Below, piece by piece: positions 29,789-39,273 of a stretch of DNA of 64,000 bases. This DNA is from Paraburkholderia aromaticivorans (GTDB lineage: Bacteria > Pseudomonadota > Gammaproteobacteria > Burkholderiales > Burkholderiaceae). Every line of letters starts with the position of its first letter. Within the stretch, counting starts at the first letter, position 1. Both the position numbers and the translations under genes were made by a program. A model generated the notes under the pieces. The model searched no databases and was not told the origin of the DNA. It saw only the letters and a list, made by a program, of their open reading frames with translations. The stretch spans positions 1-64,000 of the forward strand of contig NZ_CP022991.1 in the NCBI RefSeq assembly GCF_002278075.1. The letters are read 5' to 3'.

Positions 29789-29798
29789 CGTTTCCGCG

Positions 29799-32700
29799 TC
29801 ACCACTTCCACTGCGCGCCGGCCGTCACTTCATAGTTCCTTGTATGCGAACCGGCTTGCGCACCCAGCTTCGCGTACACAGTAGTGCTCGAATTGGCATG
29901 CCAGTTCGCGCCAATGGCGAGGCGCCCCGCATCCCGATCCGACGGCGTGCCGAACACCTGATAACTTTGCAACGGCGCATCCGCGAAAGCCGCGCTCACC
30001 GACTGCACAGTGCTGCCAAAGCGGTGCTCCCATGCCAGTTCCGTCTGCCAGTCGAGAGGATGACCGAACACCGTGCCGAGTCCATTCAGAAAGCGCAGCC
30101 CCAACACGCTCGATAGCGCATTGCTGTTCGTCGATGCGTAGTTCAGATCAAACCCGCCACCGCCGTGTTCACTGAATCCCTGCTGGGTGTAATGTCCGGC
30201 ACGCATCGCCGCATACGGCTGCCAGGTCCCGATCGCGGACGGGAGCTCTAACCCCGTCTCCGCGTACATCGCCACGCTCGCGGTGTGAAACGAAGCTTCA
30301 GGCGAACCCGACAATGCGCCCACGTGCGCGGAACGTTTGAGTGCGTTGTCCCAGTAGCCAACGCCCGCGAGGGCGTTGACATACAAGGCTGTGCCAGCCG
30401 GCATGTAGGAGCCGTACAGCAACGCCTGCGCGCCGTCGACCCGGGCATTCGCGTCACGGCTGGAAAACTGCACCGTGTCGTCGTTGATCGCGAGCGCGCC
30501 GCCAACGCGCACAGTGTGCGTCACTGCCTGGTCGTAGCCGAGTGTCAGATTCGCCGACTGGTCTTCGTATGCGCTACTGCCGATGCCGTCGTCGCCGGAC
30601 ACGTGCGTGCGCTGATAATTGCCGCTGGCCCAGAGATCATTGCGCGTCGCAACAGACGCGGGGGCCGCGAGGCGCTGCGCGACGACGTCCTGCGTCGCAT
30701 TCGTGCGGTGTTGGGCGACCTGCTGGAAGATCGCGGCTTCGTCGCCGGAGATCTGCGTGAGCGCACTGGACGCCTCGCTCTTCGACGCGCTCAGGAGTGC
30801 CGTTGTCAGCGCGTTCCCGCGACCGCTATAGATGCGAGTCAGCGCGTTAGCGACGCTCGTCTGATTGCGGGTCGTGGCAGCAATGGCGAAGCCGGCAGGC
30901 GTTGCGGGCGTGGAGGCTGGCGTCGTAAAGTCTGTCGACGGATTCAGGGTGATCGTGACCGCGCCCGCTGAATAACTTACTGATGGCGTCAGGTACGCGA
31001 AGTCCGCGTTCACCGCCGCGAACGCACCGCTTTGCGTTCCCGTGTAGGTGATGATCCTGTATGCCGTGCCGGCCGAATACGAACCAGCGCTTGCGGTGAC
31101 TACGAGCGTGCTCCCGCCCCCGATCACCAGGCTGCCGACCACCGTGGTGACGCCGCTCAGGCCAGCGGCGTTGACAGTCACGGCATATAAAGAGCCGCTG
31201 CCAAAAGTGAGCATGCCGTTCACAGTGAGACCTGTACCCAACCTGCGTGCGACGAGCGTACTGCCGCTTGTGAGCGTCAGGTCCGACGCAACCGTGCCGC
31301 TGCCTGCCACCGTCGCGCCGTTACCAACGCTCAAGCCGGCTGCGGTGCCATCGACGATAATCGTGCCGGAGGAAACCGTCGTGCCGCTTGCGTAGCCGCC
31401 GGGAAGGATGTTCTCGATGCCGCCATTCGCGACCAGTGTGGCCACCGCCGAGCCGCCGGACAGGATGGTCTGCGTGCCGCCGTTGAGCGTGGTGTTGACC
31501 GCCGAGCCAGCAGAATCGATGGTCTGCACGCCGCCCGGTTGGACCAGCGTGCCCGACGCATAGCCGCCGAACGCCACTTCCTGGGTCCCGCCGCTGTTGA
31601 CGGTAGTGTTGTACGCGTAGCCTTCGATCACGCCATCGACATATTGGAGGCCCCCGCTGTTGACGGTGGCCGCATAAGCGACGCCGCCCCCGAGAATAGA
31701 CTGCGTGCCGCCGCTGTTGATCGTCGTACCCGATGCGGTACCGCCCGACGATAGTGTTTCGCCCCCGCTATTCACGACCGTACCGCTCGTTACGCCGCCG
31801 GAGGACACGGTGAGCGCGCCTCCGTTGACTACCGTTGCGACCGCAATGCCTGCCGCGCCCACCAGTTGCGTGCCATCCTGGTTTACCTGTGTACCGTTGG
31901 TGGTGCCCGACGTCACCGACTGCACCCCGCCTGCGGAAATCGTGACACCGCTGGCCATTCCGCCCGAGATGACGTTCTGCGTGCCCCCCGACAGAATATG
32001 CGCATTCACGATCCTGGCGCCGGAAGTCACATCCTGCACGCCGCCGCTACTGACGACCGTGGAGATCGCCGTGCCGCCAGATGCGACCTGCTGCGTGCCG
32101 CCGCTGTTGACCGTGGCGCCGACAGCCGAGCCGCCCGCAAGCACGCGCTGCGTGCCGCTCGAGTTAAGCGTGGTGCCGCTCGCCACTCCACCTGACGAAA
32201 CCAGCTCGGTACCGCCGCTGTCGACGATGCTGTCGATAGACGAAGCACCGTTCAGCACGGCAAGCACTCCGCCATTCTCCAGCAACAGATGCGTCGCGGT
32301 GTTGTTCGCGATGGAGAACGCCCCGGAAGCGTTGGTGCCGGACACGATCGTGTCCGAGGTACTGGCTATCAGCGCGCCACCCTGCGCGATAGACAGACTA
32401 GCTCCGCCGAGCACCGTCGGATGCGCGGCGCTTCCACCGCTCGCGACACTCATGGAGCCGCCCGAAGTGACCAGACTACCGCTCGCATAACCGTCCAGGA
32501 AAACCGCTTGGGATCCGGCATTGGTGATGGTCGTGCCGTGCGCCTGTCCATAGACCAGTTGCCGGCCTGCAGAGGTCACGAGCGTGCCTACCGCGCTGCC
32601 GCCTGCCGATACGGTTTCGGTACCGCCGCTATTGACTAGCGTATCGACGGACACACCGCCGTTGAGCACGCTCAGACTGCCGCCGTTCTCGAGCAATAGC

Positions 32701-33779
32701 GAGTGCGCTGTATTGTTCAGAATCGAAAAAGTCCCGGACGCATTCGTGCCGGAGACGATCTCGTCCGAGGTCTCGGCGATCAGCACGCCGCCTGCCGAGA
32801 TCGACGCTGTGCCACCGCTCATCACGGTCAGCTCCGCAATCGAGCCGCCGCTCGAAACGACCACGGTGCCGCCGGACGATACGCGCGTATCGGTAGCTTG
32901 AGCGCCGCTCAGCACGTTCTGCGTTCCGCCGCTAATGATCGTCAAAGACGCGGATGCTCCACCGTACACATTCTGTGCGCCGCCGAACAGCACCGTTCCC
33001 AACGAGCTTCCGCCGGACATCACGTTTTGCGTTCCGCCCGCCAGGATCTCTGTGTAGAAGGTTGCGCTACCACCGCTCAGAACGTTCTGCGTGCCGCCGT
33101 CGTAGACAAAAGTGTTGGTAGCGAGGCCGCCGCTCGCGATATTTTCCACTCCGCCCGATCTGACGTACGACTGGTCCGCCACTCCGCCGGACAGTACGTT
33201 CTGCTGCCCACCACTATTGACAAACGTGTACGTCGTCGACCCTCCTGGGAGCACGTCGAGCTTGCCCCCGCTATCCAGGACCAAATTGAACGCGGAATTG
33301 CCGGCGATCGAGAACGATCCTGCAGAGTTGGTCCCGGATAGCGTGGCCGACGTGTTCGTCACGAGGATGCCGCCCGCGCTGATTGCGACGCCGGCGGCGG
33401 TCCCTCCCGCCGACACGGCGAGTTCGCCCCCGCTGCTCACCGTGAAGGGGTAATGAGTCGAGGTCGGGGCAGTGTCCGAGGCCGACCCGCCGCTGGAGAC
33501 CGCAAGTGCGCCGCCGGAGAGGACAGTCGTGCCGACCGCGCTCCCGCCGCTTTGCACGTACATAGTGTCGCCGGATGACAATTCCGCGCCTACTTCCGTC
33601 AGTCCCGCAGAAAGGGTGATCACACCGGCATTGGCGTTGCCGGCGACAAAAGACGGGGCCAGGACGCCGGCGGAATAGAGACTCCATTGAACGAGGCGCC
33701 AGGCCAGCTTCGACAGCCTTGCGCTCGAGTACCCGAAACGATGCACGCCGTACTTGCGGCGATATGTCAACGGCTTCAT
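29799..33779 (-). CDS. AIDA/TibA-type self-associating autotransporter
   Basis: This 1326-residue protein is a type V secretion autotransporter. The first 50 residues are an extended signal peptide (MKPLTYRRKYGVHRFGYSS followed by a hydrophobic segment and cleavage near NANA). The passenger (about 55-950) consists of many 18-20 residue repeats built on xVxSGGTQxVxSGGxAxGT, typical of beta-helix adhesins. The last 280 residues form the beta-barrel, ending AGAQWKW. The upstream gene encodes a matching heptosyltransferase, so the passenger is probably heptosylated. A role in adhesion or aggregation is family-based. Confidence 0.93.
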   Translation of the reverse strand: MKPLTYRRKYGVHRFGYSSARLSKLAWRLVQWSLYSAGVLAPSFVAGNANAGVITLSAGLTEVGAELSSGDTMYVQSGGSAVGTTVLSGGALAVSSGGSASDTAPTSTHYPFTVSSGGELAVSAGGTAAGVAISAGGILVTNTSATLSGTNSAGSFSIAGNSAFNLVLDSGGKLDVLPGGSTTYTFVNSGGQQNVLSGGVADQSYVRSGGVENIASGGLATNTFVYDGGTQNVLSGGSATFYTEILAGGTQNVMSGGSSLGTVLFGGAQNVYGGASASLTIISGGTQNVLSGAQATDTRVSSGGTVVVSSGGSIAELTVMSGGTASISAGGVLIAETSDEIVSGTNASGTFSILNNTAHSLLLENGGSLSVLNGGVSVDTLVNSGGTETVSAGGSAVGTLVTSAGRQLVYGQAHGTTITNAGSQAVFLDGYASGSLVTSGGSMSVASGGSAAHPTVLGGASLSIAQGGALIASTSDTIVSGTNASGAFSIANNTATHLLLENGGVLAVLNGASSIDSIVDSGGTELVSSGGVASGTTLNSSGTQRVLAGGSAVGATVNSGGTQQVASGGTAISTVVSSGGVQDVTSGARIVNAHILSGGTQNVISGGMASGVTISAGGVQSVTSGTTNGTQVNQDGTQLVGAAGIAVATVVNGGALTVSSGGVTSGTVVNSGGETLSSGGTASGTTINSGGTQSILGGGVAYAATVNSGGLQYVDGVIEGYAYNTTVNSGGTQEVAFGGYASGTLVQPGGVQTIDSAGSAVNTTLNGGTQTILSGGSAVATLVANGGIENILPGGYASGTTVSSGTIIVDGTAAGLSVGNGATVAGSGTVASDLTLTSGSTLVARRLGTGLTVNGMLTFGSGSLYAVTVNAAGLSGVTTVVGSLVIGGGSTLVVTASAGSYSAGTAYRIITYTGTQSGAFAAVNADFAYLTPSVSYSAGAVTITLNPSTDFTTPASTPATPAGFAIAATTRNQTSVANALTRIYSGRGNALTTALLSASKSEASSALTQISGDEAAIFQQVAQHRTNATQDVVAQRLAAPASVATRNDLWASGNYQRTHVSGDDGIGSSAYEDQSANLTLGYDQAVTHTVRVGGALAINDDTVQFSSRDANARVDGAQALLYGSYMPAGTALYVNALAGVGYWDNALKRSAHVGALSGSPEASFHTASVAMYAETGLELPSAIGTWQPYAAMRAGHYTQQGFSEHGGGGFDLNYASTNSNALSSVLGLRFLNGLGTVFGHPLDWQTELAWEHRFGSTVQSVSAAFADAPLQSYQVFGTPSDRDAGRLAIGANWHANSSTTVYAKLGAQAGSHTRNYEVTAGAQWKW
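31330..33560 (-). repeat. Tandem-like SGG repeats encoding the autotransporter passenger
   Basis: This stretch is made of degenerate units of about 54-60 bp encoding a SGGT or SGGxA turn. Three longer near-copies (around 32270, 32680 and 33270) encode a block with SGTNASGxFSIxNN, indicating internal duplication of a larger unit. Boundaries are approximate. Confidence 0.7.
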
Positions 33780-33857
33780 TACAACCCCCGATGTTTCCTT
33801 GTTTTTGTTTCGTTCTTTGCTTGTTTTAGCTGTTCATTCGTTGAGCGCATTTGCGAC

Positions 33858-35192
33858 TCAGTGGTCAGCACCGCCAGCAGCCTGTGCGGCGAACGCCGGT
33901 ATTCGCCGGATCGCCTGCTTGACCTGCTCTGTCGTAATGAGCCGCGTACATTCGAACTGGCGCGGCGTGCCGGCATGGCGCGGGCACCACAGGAAATCCT
34001 TGTGATCGAAACGCACGCGTACGTCGTTCCAGCAGCTATTGCAGGTGTGGAAGTTGATCACGCGGTACGGCGTCGCGAACTCGTTTGTTGGATGCGTGAA
34101 CCCGCTGATCATGACGACCGGCGTGCCCACTGCCCAGGCAAGCCACGACAGGCCGCTCGACAGCCCGACGAAAAATTCCGCGTGCCTGAGCCATCGCGCG
34201 CGCTCGGTGAGCGGCCGGTCTCCCGTGTGATCCTCCGCGCCGTGCGGAATGTGATTCCACACCATCCCTGAGCCATGCGTAGCCTTCTGATCGATACAGA
34301 TTACGCGGTAGCCATGCTCTTTCAGGAACGCGACGAGTTCGCGCCATCCGGGCGGATGATTCCAGTACTTGCATTGCGTCGAACTTTGCACGGCGACGCA
34401 AACGTATTTTTCGGCGACGGGACGGCGCTCGCCATCGGGTAAGCTGATCTGTGGAGGTTCTTCGACAGGGTCCACGCCGAGGATATAGCCGGCGGTGCGA
34501 TGCAGCCCGACGAGCTGGAAGTCAGTCGGTTGATGAACATTCGTTTCATCGTCGAAATAGAGGCCGATCCGATAGCTTGCGTAATAGTGCTCGGGCCTGA
34601 CCTCTTCTGGAGTGACGAATTCGATGTCCGGGTAACAGTCCCGAAAGAGCGGGATGAGCAGCGGCCCCATCGAGCACGTGAGTTTGCACCCATGCTGCCG
34701 CTGAAATTTCATCGCATACGGAAACCAGCCAATGATGTCGCCGAGTGTGCCAACGGGAAACTCGATTAACACCGGTTTATCTGTTGCGTCGAAACGATGC
34801 TCGAAAACACGCGTGCCGTTCGCTTCGATTTCGATGGAAAATGGCACGAAGTATTTTTTACTACTCGCTACGGCGCCCGTTTCGAGCGTGGTTTCAAAAA
34901 GCACATTGCCCGTCGAAAAATCCGCGAGCCTGACATGCCATGTGGTCTTCGAGGCCTTGGGTAATACGATCCGGCAGCCGTCGTTGAAATCGAACCGCAC
35001 GCCAAGCGGTGCTGCCTGCGTGGGTAACGGCGCCGCTGCCCGGAACGTGGCTTTGCGCGGCTCTGCGGCGTCGCCGACGGCGAGCACTCCGCTTTCAGAC
35101 GCGTCAGGTCCGGTAGCGTTCGCAACGGTTGTCGCCGCCGAGATCGACGAGCCCGGTGAACTCGCGTCGACGTTGGCAAGGTCTCTGATCAT
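33858..35192 (-). CDS. Autotransporter O-heptosyltransferase (Aah/TibC family)
   Basis: The 444-residue enzyme transfers heptose from ADP-heptose to serines of the autotransporter passenger. It has the GT9-like core (FPVGTLGDIIGWFPYAMKF) and, near the C-terminus, four cysteines (Cys384, Cys387, Cys403, Cys415) in the iron-binding motif of the TibC/BAHT family. The first 70 residues are a low-complexity Ala/Ser-rich extension. It lies 78 bp upstream of the autotransporter gene in the same direction, so they form an operon. Confidence 0.93.
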   Translation of the reverse strand: MIRDLANVDASSPGSSISAATTVANATGPDASESGVLAVGDAAEPRKATFRAAAPLPTQAAPLGVRFDFNDGCRIVLPKASKTTWHVRLADFSTGNVLFETTLETGAVASSKKYFVPFSIEIEANGTRVFEHRFDATDKPVLIEFPVGTLGDIIGWFPYAMKFQRQHGCKLTCSMGPLLIPLFRDCYPDIEFVTPEEVRPEHYYASYRIGLYFDDETNVHQPTDFQLVGLHRTAGYILGVDPVEEPPQISLPDGERRPVAEKYVCVAVQSSTQCKYWNHPPGWRELVAFLKEHGYRVICIDQKATHGSGMVWNHIPHGAEDHTGDRPLTERARWLRHAEFFVGLSSGLSWLAWAVGTPVVMISGFTHPTNEFATPYRVINFHTCNSCWNDVRVRFDHKDFLWCPRHAGTPRQFECTRLITTEQVKQAIRRIPAFAAQAAGGADH

Positions 35193-35759
35193 CTTTATTG
35201 GTAATGTGAGTTTGCGGTTGCGGATCGATTTTCAGATCATCGAGTGATTCGCGTTGAAAGGCCAACGCTAAGCGCCCGCCGAATATATCAAAACAGTTTA
35301 ACGGTGTCTTGACAAATCTTTGCAGTCGCGCTCCGTTAGCAATTGATTTGACGTTGCCCCCGTTTGACGAATCCCATAACCGGGGGAATTATGCGGCTTC
35401 GCCTCTCTAAGATGCGAACCAGTTCTTTTCGAATGTCATGAGGCTGACGTAATAGAGCGTTGAATGTGGGGGGCCTCAAGAAACGGATTTATGCGTACGC
35501 CAAGCACTCCGGCTGGCGCACGAAGGCTCGAAACTCATTTTCGATAGCCTCGTCATCTTTAATAATCTGTGCTGCTGCACCGGCATCATCCGCGCAAACG
35601 CATCCAGCGCTCGGCGAAGAATGTGTATGACCATTTCGCCGGAAACCTGATTTCGGAGATGCTGATGCCCCGTGCGCTGGTTTCCAGGGCAATGCGGCGC
35701 GCCCGTTTCGTAATTTTCCGGGCCTCGTCACCTGCACGCTCAAGGTTTGTGATGCACTA
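35193..35759. other. Gene-poor stretch with no intact gene
   Basis: No intact gene was recognised here. An imperfect inverted repeat (CCCCCGTT...AACCGGGGG) lies near 35357-35388. Short frames on the minus strand (35489-35743) look like decayed coding sequence but match nothing I can name. GC content is lower than in the nif region, fitting a mobile or decayed segment. Confidence 0.5.
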
Positions 35760-36241
35760 GGACGCGGCCATCAGGAGTCGCAGGTCGCGCGGCGGGCTGT
35801 CGACGCGCGATAATGTTGCAAACCTCTTCGTCCGTATCCATTTCCATCGCATTGAGCCGACGTTCGCCTTCGGGGAACCTGCTCAACAAGCGGCAAATCG
35901 AACGTGTCCATCGCCTCCAAAGCGAGTGCAATCTGCGACTCTCCACGCTCTGCCGGAACGAACTCTCTTACTGTTCAGGATACCAGGTTGACTGACGAGG
36001 AATGTGAACATCCGCATGCCCCGACGTTCGAGTTCGTCCTGCACGTCCCGCAGTCATTCGTAGTGTCCGAGCTAAGCCGCTGCGCCTCATCGACAAACAC
36101 GATCAGCTTATTGCCAGCGGCCCATTCAACAAGGTCGGTCAGCTTGTGATAAAGGCGCAGTCGGCGCTGCAACACCGTGCCGCTATCCGGGCGCTCATGC
36201 TGTGCAGCCTCCAGCAGCATGCCGAAAAACGGCGCTGTCAC
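35760..36241 (-). pseudogene. Frameshifted TniB/TnsC-like transposition ATPase remnant
   Basis: On the minus strand the first frame has TAPFFGMLLEAAQHE, RLYHKLTDLVEW and the Walker B-like KLIVFVDEAQRLS. The reading then shifts and continues in another frame as LRDVQDELERRGMRMFTFLVSQP. This is the pattern of AAA+ ATPases of Tn7/Tn5053-type transposons. Walker A and both ends are missing, so it is dead debris of a transposon. Confidence 0.7.
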
Positions 36242-36286
36242 GTTGACGGGGCGACGGCGTAAAAACTGCTGGGGACGTGTGTTTGC

Positions 36287-37016
36287 TCAGACGGCGGACG
36301 GATTCCGGGCGAGCTCGGTGAAACGATGCCACGCGTCAAAGCGTTGAGCGAGCTGTTTGCGGTAGAGACGCGCGCAGCAAATGTCGCTTGAGCGCGAAGT
36401 GCTGCCGGATCGGTCTGAAGCTCGAAAGAAACGCCTGGGTGCGCTTTGGGTCGCGAAATCCGCGCAAGCGCCTCTCACGTTCACGCGTAGGTTGATGGCT
36501 ATTTTCGGCCCGATTGTTCACGCGGGCCGCAGCCTTGACGAACACGTGCTTGACGTTTGCCAGCTCGGGGATCCGGGACTTCGCGGCCGGATAACTGCGC
36601 AGCTGGTCAGTGACGATCCTGCGCGGCACCGGGCAAGACCGAAGGATGCGCTTGAAGAATCGTTCGGCTGCGGCCGTGTCGCGCCGCTTTTGCAGCAGGA
36701 TATCGAGTTCGGCGCCGTGCTCGTCGACGGCTCGCCACAGCACATAATGTTCACCGCGCAGCATCACGAACAATTCATCGAGATGCCAGGTACTGCCCGC
36801 TTTGCGCCGGGCAGCCTTGACGCGATGCGCGAACCCTGTGCCAAATTTATCGCACCAGCGGCGCACGGTTTCGTAACTCACCACGATCCCGCGCTCGAAC
36901 AGCAACTCTTCAATGTCGCGCAAGCTCAACTGAAACCGAAAGTACCAGCGAACGGCACAACTGATCACCACCGCCGGAAAGCGATGACCATGATAGAGCG
37001 ATCTGGATTTATTCAT
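36287..37016 (-). pseudogene. IS6-family transposase with a C-terminal frameshift
   Basis: The main frame (36336-37016) encodes the transposase from MNKSRSLYHGHRFPAVVISC through WHLDE, TDQLRSYPAAK and the NNRAENSHQP segment. After RQHFALKRHLLRA, near 36378, the frame runs out as SLPQTARSTL. The normal tail RLYRKQLAQRFDAWHRFTELAR is found in the next frame, ending at 36287. A single-base change thus replaces the last 25 residues. The catalytic triad is intact, so residual activity is possible. Confidence 0.85.
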
Positions 37017-37560
37017 CTCCCGATTCTACGCGACCACCTTGGCAACGTGACAAAGCCTGTAAAACCGCTCTGTTGCCATCTATCGTCATCACAAGGATCA
37101 GCATTGTCTTCAACAATACGGCGGACCCAGTCGGGATTGCCTCATTGTGTGTGGTGATGATCCGCACGATAGCAATATTTCTAAACGCACCAGCGATCTT
37201 GCTCAAAGGTCGCGCCCTTTTCGCACTCGGACGGGTTAACAACGAGAGAAGTGAGTGTCGGCGCGGCCGATCTTCCGGAGTACCACGTTTTAAAACCAAT
37301 GCAATCTACTTCCCGGGCTCGATTGAATCGAGCCCGGTCCTTTCGAATACCGCAGAATCTGCCGGCGTTGTCAGATGAGAAATGAGCGCCCGCTTAGCTG
37401 ATGAACCGTTCTATGTCTTCAGGAAACTTCTGCGCTTCCGGGACAAGCTGCACCCGATAGTTCATGCGGCGCACGAGCACCTGTTCGCCAGCACCAAAGA
37501 CCTCGACAAAAGCGCATGCGTTATATCCACCATCCGGTGCGAATCAACCGGTTCGGTAGG
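37017..37560. other. Intergenic stretch after the second IS6 gene, no recognisable gene
   Basis: Short frames exist on both strands but none has a recognisable motif or coupled ribosome site. The notable feature is a perfect palindrome at 37314-37336 (CGGGCTCGATT-G-AATCGAGCCCG). It has no following T run, so it is not a clear terminator. Confidence 0.5.
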
Positions 37561-38598
37561 CTAGGCGTTCGCGATCCGACGAACCACGGCACCAGCGAAC
37601 TCGTTCGTCGACGCAGTCCCTTTCAGGTCGCGCGTGCGGATCTGGTCCGTGTTCAGTGTTTCAGTGATTGCAGCTCGCAATCGCTGGGCGAGATCACCCT
37701 GGCCGACATGGTCGAGCATCAAGCCAGACGCAAGGAGCAAGGATATGGGATTGGCCACCCCCTTGCCAGCAATGTCCGGCGCCGATCCATGCACGGCTTC
37801 AAATATCGCAGTGTCATTGCCGTAGTTTGCCCCTGGAGCCATGCCGAGTCCGCCAACAAGACCCGCTAACTGATCCGAGAGAATATCGCCGAACAGATTG
37901 GTACACAGCAGCATATCGAACTGCCATGGGTTCATCACCAGTTGCATGGCACACGCGTCGACGATCATGTCATTCATCTCCACACGCCCTGCGTACTCCC
38001 GCGCCACGTCTCTCGCGGCTTCCAGGAACAATCCGGTGAGTGCCTTCAGTATGTTGGCCTTATGGACAACGGTGATCTTTTTCCGTCCATGCTTCAAGGC
38101 GTATTCAAAAGCGAATCGGGTGATTCGCGTGCAGGCATCGCGTGTGTTGACTCCTGTTGCGACCGCAACCGCTTTCGGGTCATTGCCGACAGGAACATAG
38201 TACTCATGTGCAACATAGAACCCACCCAGGTTCTCGCGTACGAGCACGAGGTCGATGTTGTCGTAGCGACCGGGCACGATGGTTCGCACCGGCCTGACGT
38301 TGGCAAAAAGCTGAAACTCTTCCCGAAGCCGAACGTTGGAAGAACGGAACCCCTCACCGATCGGAGTCGTCAACGGACCTTTGAGGGCAAGCCTGGTCCT
38401 GCGAACACTGTCGAGTGTCGCGGCTGGTAGAGGGTCGCCACTGTGGGTGACCCCGGCGACCCCGGCATGCTGCACGTCCCAAATGAATGGCGCCCCTAAG
38501 GCGTCAAGAATGTGGGCCGTGGCGTCAACCACTTCCGGCCCGATCCCGTCGCCGGGAATCAGCGTTGCGGGAATTTGTTGTCTCGTCGAACTTTCCAT
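37561..38598 (-). CDS. NAD-dependent isocitrate dehydrogenase family protein
   Basis: The 345-residue protein belongs to the isocitrate/isopropylmalate dehydrogenase family. Motifs are IPGDGIGPEVV, LKGPLTTPIGEGFRSSNVRLR, YANVRP-like FANVRPVR, and the Mg-binding NLFGDILSDQLAGLVGGLGMAPG. The SSNVRLR loop favours isocitrate over isopropylmalate. It would oxidise isocitrate to 2-oxoglutarate with NAD. It lies downstream of fabZ and the sigma-factor gene in the same direction, 140 bp from fabZ. Confidence 0.85.
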   Translation of the reverse strand: MESSTRQQIPATLIPGDGIGPEVVDATAHILDALGAPFIWDVQHAGVAGVTHSGDPLPAATLDSVRRTRLALKGPLTTPIGEGFRSSNVRLREEFQLFANVRPVRTIVPGRYDNIDLVLVRENLGGFYVAHEYYVPVGNDPKAVAVATGVNTRDACTRITRFAFEYALKHGRKKITVVHKANILKALTGLFLEAARDVAREYAGRVEMNDMIVDACAMQLVMNPWQFDMLLCTNLFGDILSDQLAGLVGGLGMAPGANYGNDTAIFEAVHGSAPDIAGKGVANPISLLLASGLMLDHVGQGDLAQRLRAAITETLNTDQIRTRDLKGTASTNEFAGAVVRRIANA

Positions 38599-38738
38599 GA
38601 CTTTTCTTCCTGATCTAGATGGCGGCAGGCCGCCTGGAATGACGATGATGGTGGTTCACAACTAATGCGACGAAGTGAGTTCCGGACATGGACCAGAATC
38701 AGTATGTCACTATCGTAATGCGCATATATCAGGCAATG

Positions 38739-39194
38739 TCAATCCGCGTGTCTGACCGTGCACATAAGAGTGGCTTGCGCTGCCACCGCATCTTCCACTT
38801 CAGCGAGTGCCGTGAACTTCCAGATGCCGCGCATGTGGCGCTGGAACAAAACCGTCAGTATGAGTTGGTCACCCGGCTCGACCACCCGCTTGAAGCGCGC
38901 ATTGTCGATACCCACGAAAAGATACTGCGCGCTGGCCGGATCGTGCGGCTCTTCCGAGAACGTCAGCAGCGCCGCGGCCTGCGCGAGCGCTTCGAGGATC
39001 AGCACACCCGGCATCACAGGACGGCTCGGGAAATGACCCATAAAGTACGGCTCGTTGATCGATACGTTCTTCAGCGCCTTGATGCGTTTATGCGGCTCGA
39101 GTTCGAGCACCCGATCTACGAGCAGAATCGGATAGCGATGCGGCAGCAGCGTGAGAATCCTGTGGATGTCGAGATTGTTTTTTTCGGTGCTCAT
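38739..39194 (-). CDS. fabZ: 3-hydroxyacyl-ACP dehydratase FabZ, accessory copy
   Basis: The 151-residue hot-dog fold enzyme dehydrates 3-hydroxyacyl-ACP in fatty acid synthesis. It contains [13 protein letters not shown] (catalytic His), [26 protein letters not shown] in two parts (catalytic Glu), and [19 protein letters not shown]. It is not in the usual lpxD-fabZ-lpxA context, so it is probably a second copy. The ATG at 39194 was chosen for the standard N-terminus. Confidence 0.92.
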   Translation of the reverse strand: MSTEKNNLDIHRILTLLPHRYPILLVDRVLELEPHKRIKALKNVSINEPYFMGHFPSRPVMPGVLILEALAQAAALLTFSEEPHDPASAQYLFVGIDNARFKRVVEPGDQLILTVLFQRHMRGIWKFTALAEVEDAVAAQATLMCTVRHAD

Positions 39195-39273
39195 GGTATT
39201 TCTGATCACGAATTGGCCGTGCGGCGATGGGTCTGACTGCCGGCGCACGGTTTCGTCATTCTGCCGGTGCCGT

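Noticed and set aside
37314..37336. Perfect palindrome considered as a Rho-independent terminator
   Set aside because: The loop is one base and there is no T run on either side.
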